DNA of 7,696 nt from NCBI GenBank assembly GCA_965662725.1, contig CBFIIT010000049.1, positions 1 through 7,696 on the forward strand, written 5' to 3'. The notes under the pieces are model-generated. The model had not been told where the DNA came from and did not search any database. It worked only from the letters and a program-made list of their open reading frames with translations. Source of the stretch: UBA8337 sp965662725 (GTDB lineage Bacteria > Pseudomonadota > Alphaproteobacteria > RS24). Made by a program: the position numbers and the translations under genes. This document shows, one piece after another, positions 1 to 5,323 of the stretch. How positions within the stretch are numbered: position 1 is the first letter of the stretch; each line of letters starts with the position of its first letter.

Positions 1-650
1 CTGACCTTGACGTCTCAATGGTCGCACCGAAAGGCCCCGGCCATACAGTGCGCGGCGAATATCTGAAAGGCGGCGGTGTGCCGTGCTTGGTGGCGGTTGC
101 ACAAGATGCATCCGGCACAGCCCGCGACCTGGCATTGTCATATGCATGCGGCGTCGGTGGCGGCCGCTCAGGCATTATTGAAACCACATTCCGCGATGAG
201 TGCGAGACCGATTTGTTCGGCGAGCAAGCTGTTCTGTGCGGCGGCGTTGTCGAGCTTATTAAAGCCGGCTACGAGACGCTGACAGAAGCCGGTTATCCGC
301 CGGAAATGGCCTATTTCGAATGCCTGCACGAAGTGAAGCTGATTGTTGACCTGATTTATGAAGGCGGCATCGCCAATATGAATTACTCCATCTCAAACAC
401 GGCTGAGTTCGGTGAATATGTCTCCGGCCCGCGCGTCGTGACATCTGATACCAAAGCCGAGATGAAGAAAATTCTCGAAGACATTCAGACCGGTAAATTT
501 ACCGATCGCTGGATGCAAGGTGGCCAAGAGGAAATCAAACAGTTCCGTGAAACCAATGACGCGCATCCGATTGAAAAAGTCGGTGCAGACCTGCGCTCTA
601 AAATGCCTTGGATTGCAGCCAATAAGCTGGTGGATCAAGAGAAGAATTAG
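1..650 (+). CDS. ilvC: Ketol-acid reductoisomerase, C-terminal part (5' truncated by window edge)
   Basis: This enzyme catalyses the second common step of valine, leucine and isoleucine synthesis: Mg-dependent alkyl migration and NADPH reduction of acetolactate or acetohydroxybutyrate, in the cytoplasm. The frame is open from base 3, so the ATG at 18 is internal, not the start; about 215 of an expected ~338 residues are present. Numbering from the Met at 18, the metal and catalytic residues of class I enzymes are visible: D65 and E69 in ETDLFGEQ, E101 and E105 in ECLHEVKLIVD, and the substrate serine S126 in NYSISNTAE. Their spacings (4, 36, 40, 61) match the family. The Rossmann NADPH domain lies outside the window. 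The protein ends ...LVDQEKN with a TAG stop. The last 57 bases are repeated 125 bp downstream, which is unusual. Identification is secure. Confidence 0.97.
   Translation, partial: DLDVSMVAPKGPGHTVRGEYLKGGGVPCLVAVAQDASGTARDLALSYACGVGGGRSGIIETTFRDECETDLFGEQAVLCGGVVELIKAGYETLTEAGYPPEMAYFECLHEVKLIVDLIYEGGIANMNYSISNTAEFGEYVSGPRVVTSDTKAEMKKILEDIQTGKFTDRWMQGGQEEIKQFRETNDAHPIEKVGADLRSKMPWIAANKLVDQEKN
593..649 (+). repeat. Direct repeat, copy 1: 3' end of ilvC
   Basis: This copy starts one base before codon RSK and encodes the last 18 residues of IlvC. It matches 718-774 at 56 of 57 positions. The internal difference is AAT versus AAC for the final Asn; the base just after the repeat changes the stop from TAG to TAA. 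The copies are offset by 125 bp, which is not a multiple of three. Confidence 0.95.
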
Positions 651-717
651 TCTCTTTATTCGCGGACGCCAGCGCAAGGCGCACTAAGCCTCACCATGTT
701 CGGTAAGTGCTTTTAGC

Positions 718-775
718 GCGCTCTAAAATGCCTTGGATTGCAGCCAATAAGCTGGTGGATCAAGAGAAGAACTAA
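718..775 (+). pseudogene. Direct repeat, copy 2: orphan duplicate of the ilvC 3' end
   Basis: This is a second copy of the ilvC tail, beginning GCGCTCTAAAATGCC and reading RSKMPWIAANKLVDQEKN then TAA, with no gene body in front. A rho-independent terminator lies 32 bp beyond it, so this copy may be the original gene end and copy 1 a replacement. The only differences are synonymous or stop-to-stop, so the event was either recent or copied a functional allele. The 67 bp between the copies (651-717) show no recognisable gene; they contain a short dyad at the boundary, TTTTAG (711-716) facing CTAAAA (723-728). Confidence 0.85.
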
Positions 776-806
776 ACCCCTCTATGTCGGGGAAGGCCTA
801 AAAGAA

Positions 807-835
807 AACACCGCCTCTCGGGGCGGTGTTTTTTT
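807..835 (+). terminator. Rho-independent terminator after ilvC
   Basis: A perfect 9-bp stem, AACACCGCC (807-815) with GGCGGTGTT (822-830), has a 6-base loop and runs into seven T residues (829-835). It lies 157 bp after the functional ilvC stop but only 32 bp after the duplicated tail. Confidence 0.93.
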
Positions 836-874
836 GTGTGGGATGTGCTAACCTAGGGCCAATAATAAAAAGGA

Positions 875-1489
875 ATGGATGCTCAAATGTTTATCTTTCT
901 TCTCGGTGCCTTGCTTTCGCTCGGTATTTTTGTGTCGACGTATGAGTGGTCGTCTAACTGGCAGTTTATGCAACTCCTTTTACAGATTTTATGTTTTTGT
1001 ATGTTTGGCATTCTTCTTTTTGCATGGATTGCTATTCGTATCGCAAAAGTTTGGGAAAAGGGTAGCAAGATATATGGCGAGTGGGACGAGCTTTTCGACA
1101 AGGTGGGAGCAATATACGAAAAACTTTTCGGGGATGACGATGACCCGCTTCAAGAAACGGCAAGTCCTATCAAACTGTCTGAGAGAGGCGAAAAGCTTGC
1201 TGAGCAAATTAATGCGCGAGAGCTATTGGCGCGATATGGTGACCAGTTTGACGTGTCTGACGTTGAAAATGCATACGATATCCAGCAAATGGCCAAGCAG
1301 TGGGCAGATGACCGATTGCCTAACTTGATGGAAGAGCGTGACTTAAATCGTATTAAGGATATAGCCTTTAAGAATGGTCTTCAGCTTTCCATTATTCTTC
1401 GGACGGTTATGGGGTTGTTGTTGCGTGACCGAGCTTTGGAACAAAAAGGTATTCCTCTCGATCAGATTGATGACGACGCGCGGACATAG
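875..1489 (+). CDS. Unrecognised membrane-anchored protein, two N-terminal helices
   Basis: I do not recognise a named family. The N-terminus has two hydrophobic segments, about residues 5-22 and 30-56, separated by a short polar loop with Trp residues, suggesting a helical hairpin in the inner membrane. A soluble tail of about 145 residues follows, with an acidic patch (FGDDDDP) near residue 90 and a helical domain containing SPIKLSERGEKLAEQI, NAYDIQQMAKQWAD and FKNGLQLSIILRTVMGLLLRD. AGGA at 871-874 touches the first ATG (875) but lies 12 bases before the in-frame ATG at 887, so translation may begin at residue 5 (MFIFLLG). The coding sequence is clearly AT-richer than its neighbours (about 30% G+C at 961-1020) and contains many TTT/CTT/TTA-type codons, a sign of acquisition. 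It stands alone between two terminators. That it is a real gene is likely; its function is unknown. Confidence 0.8.
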   Translation: MDAQMFIFLLGALLSLGIFVSTYEWSSNWQFMQLLLQILCFCMFGILLFAWIAIRIAKVWEKGSKIYGEWDELFDKVGAIYEKLFGDDDDPLQETASPIKLSERGEKLAEQINARELLARYGDQFDVSDVENAYDIQQMAKQWADDRLPNLMEERDLNRIKDIAFKNGLQLSIILRTVMGLLLRDRALEQKGIPLDQIDDDART

Positions 1490-1506
1490 CTAATCAAAAT
1501 AGCCAA

Positions 1507-1555
1507 AGAAAAAAAATGAACAGGGCGGCATCTCATTAGGGTGCCGCCCTTTTTT
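1507..1555. terminator. Bidirectional terminator between converging genes
   Basis: A perfect 9-bp stem, AGGGCGGCA (1522-1530) with TGCCGCCCT (1542-1550), has T residues on its right (1550-1555) and an A-rich tract on its left (1507-1520). It can therefore stop transcripts from the membrane-protein gene on the plus strand and from the lipoprotein gene on the minus strand, whose TAA (1554-1556) overlaps its edge. Confidence 0.92.
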
Positions 1556-2306
1556 ACTTAATCACCACGGTGGTTGGGTTTTTCGCGCCATCTTTAATCG
1601 CCGTATTGACGCTGCGATGTGTGTCCAGTTCCAACTCGACTTTAGTGGCGACGCTGTCAGTGCGCGCGGTCTCGCGTGCCAAGCCGGTTTCCGCCTGTTG
1701 CACTTCTTGCTGTTTTCGCAATAGCGCACGCTGGCGTTCCAAATCATCCATGCTCTGCTGGTCGCTGGCTTGAATGTTGGCCAGCCCTTGTAATTTGCTG
1801 ACTGTGCCGACGGCTTGTTCTTGGCCTTTGACGCAATCATGGTTGGATTGCACGCGGGTTTCTTTCGCTTCGGTAACCGTCACCAAAGCCGGGCCAATGG
1901 CATATTCGCAAGGCTGCCCGACCTGCGCCGACTGTAATACGCGACCGGCTTCTTGATAGATGATTTGAACCCCATCAACCAATTTGGTGTTGCCTTGGCC
2001 CAGCCGTCCGGCCTCGGCACCGGCAATGGCACCGGCGGTTGCGCCGCCGCGGCTGCGATTATGTTCGCTGCCAATCGCGCCACCAATCAGCGCGCCGAAT
2101 ACAAAGCCAAGGCTTTCGGCAATATCTTGATTACGCGAATTGCTGACTTCGACTTGCGCCGGTGTCACCGCCAAAATCGAGACGGTCTTCACTTCTTGGC
2201 GTTGGTTGACTTGTCCGGCTTTAAACACATTGGCCTTATGCGTCGCGCCGGGGTCAACACAGGCGGCAATCGCAAGCAGGGGAATAAGGGTAATGGCGCG
2301 CAACAT
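1554..2306 (-). CDS. Glycine-zipper outer-membrane lipoprotein (SlyB/17 kDa antigen-like)
   Basis: This predicted lipoprotein of 250 residues has a lipobox at I13-A14-A15-C16 after a hydrophobic h-region (LIPLLAIAA), so lipidation at C16 is expected. The +2 residue is Val, which does not favour inner-membrane retention. Residues 67-103 form a glycine-zipper segment (GALIGGAIG, GGATAGAIAGAEAG) as in SlyB and the rickettsial 17 kDa antigen family. C133 and C158 may form a periplasmic disulfide. Residues about 180-232 are rich in Gln, Glu, Arg and Ala with heptad-like spacing, a probable coiled coil absent from ordinary SlyB proteins, which are also shorter (~155 residues). An AGAGGA ribosome site lies 6 bases before the ATG. 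It is probably structural or involved in envelope integrity; the precise role is unknown. It follows the bor-like gene on the same strand but is separated from it by a terminator. Confidence 0.88.
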   Translation of the reverse strand: MLRAITLIPLLAIAACVDPGATHKANVFKAGQVNQRQEVKTVSILAVTPAQVEVSNSRNQDIAESLGFVFGALIGGAIGSEHNRSRGGATAGAIAGAEAGRLGQGNTKLVDGVQIIYQEAGRVLQSAQVGQPCEYAIGPALVTVTEAKETRVQSNHDCVKGQEQAVGTVSKLQGLANIQASDQQSMDDLERQRALLRKQQEVQQAETGLARETARTDSVATKVELELDTHRSVNTAIKDGAKNPTTVVIK

Positions 2307-2374
2307 GGCGTGTCCTCTCTTTTTATTGTTATTGAGGGAAGCTTAGACAGGAAAGGGGGCGAAAGCCAAGGGTG

Positions 2375-2411
2375 AAAAAAGACGGCACTCACTTTTTGCA
2401 AGCGCCGCCTT
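2375..2411 (-). terminator. Rho-independent terminator for the bor-like gene
   Basis: Read on the minus strand, AAGGCGGC (2411-2404) pairs with GCCGTCTT (2386-2379), giving 8 pairs with one G-U, followed by T residues at 2380-2375. It starts 14 bases beyond the bor-like stop and separates that gene from the glycine-zipper lipoprotein gene. Confidence 0.75.
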
Positions 2412-2425
2412 GATCGGGGTTTCGC

Positions 2426-2728
2426 TTATCGTCTGCAAATGACTCTGTGCTGACGCGGCGAATAGATGCCAAATGTTGGTACGCTCACGAGCCAATTTAA
2501 AAAGGTCAACTGGGCTTCAACATGAACGACCTTGTCAACACCACCACAAATCCGACTGGCATCAATTCGGTCTGTTTGAAAAACACCTGAGATGAAGAAA
2601 TGACTGAATGAACTTTCGGCAGTTTGCCCAATGCCACCCTGCATTATAAATTTTTGTTTCGCGCACGCGCTTACAGATAGAGCAGCTACAATTGTTAAAA
2701 CTGCACCAAGTTTCGTAAATTTCGTCAT
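2426..2728 (-). CDS. bor: Bor/Iss-family lipoprotein
   Basis: This 100-residue protein is full length for the Bor family (lambda Bor is about 97). It has a basic N-terminus, a hydrophobic stretch and a lipobox V19-S20-A21-C22, so a mature lipoprotein of about 79 residues is expected. Family hallmarks are in order: the HFFISGVFQ block (residues 43-51; HHFFVSG in lambda Bor), RIDASRICGG (54-63), then FLNWLVSVPTFGIYSPRQ (76-93) and a C-terminal Cys (C98) that could pair with C61. Bor and Iss are outer-membrane lipoproteins linked to serum resistance in enterobacteria, where bor is a lambda morphon; the role here is unknown. A strong AGGAGG site lies upstream at good spacing. The gene is AT-richer than its neighbours and is followed by its own terminator, fitting a self-contained acquired cassette. 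The family call is confident; the symbol is by homology. Confidence 0.9.
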   Translation of the reverse strand: MTKFTKLGAVLTIVAALSVSACAKQKFIMQGGIGQTAESSFSHFFISGVFQTDRIDASRICGGVDKVVHVEAQLTFLNWLVSVPTFGIYSPRQHRVICRR

Positions 2729-2844
2729 TGAGAGTTCTCCTCCTCTTGTTGTTGACGATTGACGTTAAGAAGAAGAACCGGTGGGGGCAAGTCTGTTAAA
2801 ATCGGATAATCACTTCGATTGAATTTATTTACTTTCACTTATTT

Positions 2845-2925
2845 TCAACCGGCCAAGACGACCATCAGGACAAGTGCCAAAAGACATCCGGCCATAATAA
2901 TGCGGGTCAGTGTTTTTTCACTCAT
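2845..2925 (-). CDS. 26-residue single-helix membrane microprotein
   Basis: This is an ORF of 26 codons plus TGA. The peptide begins MSEKTLTRIIMAGC and continues with an almost purely hydrophobic run (LLALVLMVVLAG) to its end. It therefore has a short polar, basic N-terminus followed by one transmembrane helix, with its C-terminus in or just past the membrane. A good ribosome site, AGAGGAAG, lies 10 bases before the ATG. The MAGC at residues 11-14 resembles a lipobox, but cleavage there would leave only 13 residues, so a plain membrane helix is likelier. It lies 116 bp upstream of the bor-like gene on the same strand and downstream of a strongly folded element that may be its 5' UTR. Size and composition resemble small stress-type or type I toxin-like membrane peptides, but no family is recognised. 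Confidence 0.6.
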   Translation of the reverse strand: MSEKTLTRIIMAGCLLALVLMVVLAG

Positions 2926-2960
2926 CGGAAACTCGCTTCCTCTTATTGTCGTTTAGCGAA

Positions 2961-3083
2961 CCGGCGTGATGGTGCCGGGCCGTGTCTAAATCCAACCAGA
3001 AGGTGAAAATCCCCGCCGTTTCCCACGAAGGGTATTGTATCGGGCGAGCGACCCGACAGGTCGCTCCGGTTGGTTTAGACGCC
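2961..3083. other. Structured element with long terminal inverted repeat (possible leader RNA)
   Basis: The outer stem pairs GTCTAAA (2984-2990) with TTTAGAC (3074-3080) and CCAACC (2992-2997) with GGTTGG (3068-3073), with a single bulged base at 2991. Inside is a perfect 8-bp hairpin, GAGCGACC (3046-3053) with GGTCGCTC (3059-3066), loop CGACA. A further hairpin, CCGGC (2961-2965) with GCCGG (2974-2978), lies just outside. The ~45 bases in the middle could form a third arm, giving a three-way junction. On the minus strand this would sit in the 5' UTR of the microprotein. I tried to match it to cobalamin, FMN, TPP and SRP RNAs and none fits well. A small palindromic mobile element is the alternative. 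Confidence 0.55.
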
Positions 3084-3124
3084 TTGACGTTAGATAAAGG
3101 TTAAGCCCGCCGCAACTTTCTTAA

Positions 3125-3163
3125 TTTCAGATATTTCGTTTGATTTCAGTTATTTACTTTCAG
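3125..3163. repeat. Three TTTCAG boxes in the region between divergent genes
   Basis: TTTCAG occurs at 3125-3130, 3144-3149 and 3158-3163 on the same strand; the first two share TTTCAG-W-TATTT and the last two TTTCAGTT. Start-to-start spacings are 19 and 14 bp. The boxes lie in the AT-rich stretch between the microprotein leader and the bufferin operon, where a regulator might bind. The AT-rich background makes chance a real possibility. Confidence 0.3.
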
Positions 3164-3183
3164 TTCAAAAATTAACATTGCCG

Positions 3184-3198
3184 TTAACCTTTGCTTAA
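3184..3198 (+). promoter_or_regulatory. CtrA-type box upstream of the bufferin operon
   Basis: TTAA-CCTTTGC-TTAA is an exact match to the alphaproteobacterial CtrA consensus TTAA-N7-TTAA. An additional TTAAC half-site lies at 3172-3176. The box is 109-123 bases before the bufA ATG, compatible with a position at a -35 element. I see no convincing sigma-70 -35/-10 pair and no clear ECF (AACC/CGAA-type) promoter at proper spacing. Confidence 0.45.
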
Positions 3199-3260
3199 GG
3201 CGCGCGCCCCTAATCTGTCCTCAATAAGAAAGCGAAAAGCTCTTTGATTGTTTGTTTTGT

Positions 3261-3287
3261 GTTGTTAGGGTGATGTCACCCAACAAC
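3261..3287 (+). promoter_or_regulatory. bufA: Hairpin just upstream of the bufA ribosome site
   Basis: GTTGTT (3261-3266) and GGGTGA (3268-3273) pair with TCACCC (3276-3281) and AACAAC (3282-3287), with one bulged A at 3267. That is 12 pairs drawn to a tight loop (11 with a realistic four-base loop). It ends three bases before the purine-rich ribosome site AAGAAAGGG (3291-3299). It could be a mRNA-protecting or translation-controlling structure, or, as DNA, an operator. Confidence 0.6.
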
Positions 3288-3306
3288 AAAAAGAAAGGGT
3301 AATATT

Positions 3307-3621
3307 ATGGATCGTTCAAAAACCTCTCTCCTTGTGGCCGGTGCGATGGCAGTAGCTGTCGGCACAGTCGGCACAATGGCGACAACCACCGCGTCAGAAG
3401 CGGCGTCTAATGAGAAATGCTACGGCGTTTCCAAAGCCGGTAAAAATGACTGCGCGGCGGGGCCGGGCACCAGCTGCGCCGGCACGTCTAAAGTGGACTA
3501 TCAGGGTAACGCCTGGACGTTCACCAAATATGGCATGTGCGAAAAAATCAGCCTGCCAAGCCAAGATAGCGGTAAGCGTCGCCACGGTTCTTTGGAGCCG
3601 TTGAAACGCGACCCGGCATAG
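3307..3621 (+). CDS. bufA: Bufferin precursor peptide (DUF2282)
   Basis: This is a 104-residue DUF2282 protein. Residues 1 to about 32 are a Sec signal peptide (basic MDRSK, hydrophobic LLVAGAMAVAVG, probable cleavage after SEA). Unusually for a ribosomal peptide substrate, members of this family carry a signal peptide instead of a classical leader. The core EKCYGVSKAGKNDC, PGTSCAGTSKVDYQGNAW and GMC holds four cysteines (C38, C49, C57, C78) in the class 1 bufferin arrangement. In characterised bufferins the two central cysteines become copper-binding thiooxazoles and the outer two form a disulfide; this is transferred by analogy. The tail GSLEPLKRDPA is also family-like. The ribosome site AAGAAAGGG is well placed. 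It is first in an operon with bufB 13 bases downstream. Expected location is the periplasm, role metal (copper) sequestration. Confidence 0.92.
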   Translation: MDRSKTSLLVAGAMAVAVGTVGTMATTTASEAASNEKCYGVSKAGKNDCAAGPGTSCAGTSKVDYQGNAWTFTKYGMCEKISLPSQDSGKRRHGSLEPLKRDPA

Positions 3622-3634
3622 GGGGTCTTTCGTA

Positions 3635-4555
3635 ATGTGTGCCCTGCCAAAGACAGTCGGTGCCGGTTTTAAACCGCAGCACTTTGCCGATGTGATGACT
3701 GAGTTAAACGATAAATCCGAAGCTGTCGGGTTTGTTGAAGTTCATGCTGAAAACTACATGGCGCAAGGTGGTGCCATGCGGGCGCAATTGGCGGTGCTGA
3801 AACAGCACTTGCCGGTTAGCCTGCATGGGGTCGGCTTGTCGCTTGGCGGGGCCGATGCGCCTTGCGCTGTTCATTTGCAGCGCCTGCGCGATTTGATGGA
3901 TTGGGTCGAACCGGCACAATTCTCTGAACATTTGGCATGGTCGGGGCGACCCGGTCTGTTTGCCAATGATTTGCTGCCCTTGGCTTATGACCGCCCGACT
4001 TTGCGGCGTGTCGCCAAGCATATTGATATGGTGCAGCAGGCTTTGGGGCGGCAGATTTTAATTGAAAACCCGTCTTCTTATTTGGCCGTCGGGGATAAAG
4101 TGCCGACCGCTTCGGCGGAGACGGATTTTCTCTCTGCATTGGTTGATGAGACGGCCTGCGGCTTGCTGCTCGATGTCAATAATATCTATGTGTCGAGCCG
4201 CAATCTTGGCTGGAACACGGCTGATTATATGCGCGGTCTGCCGCTCGCGGCAGTCGGTGAAGTGCATCTGGCCGGTCATGCGGCTGAAATGGACCCGCAT
4301 GGCGCGCGCGTATTGATTGATAATCATGGCGGCCCTGTGGCCGGTGCGGTTTGGGCGCTTTATGCCTCGCTATTGAAAAAAACCGGCCCGCTGCCGAGCT
4401 TGGTCGAATGGGATACGGATGTGCCCGATTGGGCAGTATTGAAAGCCGAATGCGATAAAGCCTCCGCAATTTTGACGCGTATCTCAGAAGGTTTCAGCGA
4501 TCAAAAATCTGATAAAAAAGCCGCCCATGGCGCGGCCGGAGTGGCGGCTGAATGA
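3635..4555 (+). CDS. bufB: Multinuclear non-heme iron oxidase, bufferin maturase (DUF692)
   Basis: This DUF692/MNIO enzyme of 306 residues is predicted to oxidise cysteines of BufA in the cytoplasm with a cluster of iron atoms and O2, as MbnB does for methanobactin. It is a TIM barrel with the family's metal-binding motifs in order: VEVHAENY (H37, E39, N40), SLHGVGLSLGG (H64), FSEHLAWS (E98, H99), LIENPSSYL (E144, N145), LLLDVNNIYVSS (D180, N182, N183), EVHLAGH (H211, H215), LIDNHGGPV (D229, H231) and LVEWDTDVP (E258, D260). All expected ligands appear intact. The usual start is supported by AGGGGG nine bases before the ATG. The last ~20 residues are Ala/Lys-rich and probably disordered. Its stop overlaps the bufC start (ATGA), implying translational coupling, consistent with a BufB-BufC complex. 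Confidence 0.95.
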   Translation: MCALPKTVGAGFKPQHFADVMTELNDKSEAVGFVEVHAENYMAQGGAMRAQLAVLKQHLPVSLHGVGLSLGGADAPCAVHLQRLRDLMDWVEPAQFSEHLAWSGRPGLFANDLLPLAYDRPTLRRVAKHIDMVQQALGRQILIENPSSYLAVGDKVPTASAETDFLSALVDETACGLLLDVNNIYVSSRNLGWNTADYMRGLPLAAVGEVHLAGHAAEMDPHGARVLIDNHGGPVAGAVWALYASLLKKTGPLPSLVEWDTDVPDWAVLKAECDKASAILTRISEGFSDQKSDKKAAHGAAGVAAE

Positions 4556-5313
4556 AGGGCGAAGAGCAATCGGCTTTTTTGAAAGCCTTGGCCGACGGGC
4601 AAGCCAAGCCACCGCCCAATCTGCAACATCCTTTCGGGGGCGCAGCGGCGGACCGCATGGCGATTTATCGCAATAATTTTGCTTTCTCGCTGATTACCGC
4701 CTTGGGAGAGGCTTATCCATTGCTGGCCGATTTATTGGGCCGTGATGCGTTTATTCATTTGGCGCGCGATTATATGGCCGCGCATCCGCCCGGTGACCCG
4801 TTAATGTTTCGCTATGGCGACAAGCTGCCGGTTTTTCTGCAAAGCTATAAGGCTTTGAAGCACGTGCCATACGCGCCCGATTTGGCCGCTTTGGAACAAG
4901 CGATGAATGAGGCGGCGCATGCCAAAGACCATATTGTGCTGTCGCCGAGCGAGCTGGCCGACGGACAAGTTGAAAATGAAAAACTTTATTTGGCGGAGTG
5001 TTTGCGGCTGGTCGTCTCACCATGGCCGCTGATCGATTTACACGCCTATGTCTCAAAACAAGCACTGCCGCCGCAAGATATGTCAGTGGCGCAGTCGGTG
5101 CTGGTTTATCGCGATGCCGATTATGCGGTGCATCCGGCTTTGCTGCCCTTGGGTGGCGACAAGCTGCTGGCCGCATTGATGGATGGGCAGTCATTGGCCA
5201 AGGCGGCAGAGGTGGCACAAGCTGACGGTCTGCAAGAAGCGGGCATGGTCGAGGTATTTTCATTACTGGTGCAAAACGGGCTGATTACCGGTCGCGCTGA
5301 AATTTCGAATTAA
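4552..5313 (+). CDS. bufC: Bufferin maturation partner protein (DUF2063)
   Basis: This protein has 253 residues. The N-terminal DUF2063 domain (about 8-100) is recognised by RMAIYRNNFAFSLITAL, AYPLLADLLG and ARDYMAAHPPGDPLMFRYGD. A linker (AALEQAMNEA, 112-121) leads to a C-terminal domain of about 130-250 that ends in a winged-helix-like segment (LLAALMDG, AGMVEVFSLLVQNGLITG). DUF2063 was once labelled DNA-binding, but next to DUF692 it acts as the partner that presents the precursor peptide to the oxidase, as shown for related MNIO systems. It begins inside the bufB stop codon (ATGA overlap) and ends 10 bases before the DoxX gene. The family is clear; the molecular role is by analogy. Confidence 0.9.
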   Translation: MKGEEQSAFLKALADGQAKPPPNLQHPFGGAAADRMAIYRNNFAFSLITALGEAYPLLADLLGRDAFIHLARDYMAAHPPGDPLMFRYGDKLPVFLQSYKALKHVPYAPDLAALEQAMNEAAHAKDHIVLSPSELADGQVENEKLYLAECLRLVVSPWPLIDLHAYVSKQALPPQDMSVAQSVLVYRDADYAVHPALLPLGGDKLLAALMDGQSLAKAAEVAQADGLQEAGMVEVFSLLVQNGLITGRAEISN

Positions 5314-5323
5314 GGGGAGTGAC

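Noticed and set aside
18..20. ATG at 18 as the start of the first gene
   Set aside because: The frame is open upstream (DLDVS) and the protein begins mid-sequence in IlvC; the catalytic spacing shows that about 120 residues lie before the window.
826..854. Promoter for the 875-1489 gene (TGCTAACCT as an extended -10)
   Set aside because: The matching -35 would lie in the terminator stem and does not resemble the consensus, so not listed as a feature.
1953..2375. 140-residue plus-strand ORF opposite the glycine-zipper lipoprotein
   Set aside because: It is antisense to a well-supported lipoprotein with lipobox and ribosome site; no domain seen.
2961..3083. Cobalamin or FMN riboswitch, because of the GGTGAAAATCC string on the plus strand
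   Set aside because: The other conserved boxes of both riboswitches are missing and the long outer stem does not fit their layout.
2825..3162. 13-bp direct repeat TTATTTACTTTCA at 2825-2837 and 3150-3162, flanking the microprotein and the folded element
   Set aside because: It is AT-rich and of a length expected by chance roughly once in two windows of this size; no other mark of insertion.
4751..5263. 170-residue minus-strand ORF opposite bufC
   Set aside because: Its His/Arg/Pro-rich composition is a shadow of the real gene, with no ribosome site or family likeness.
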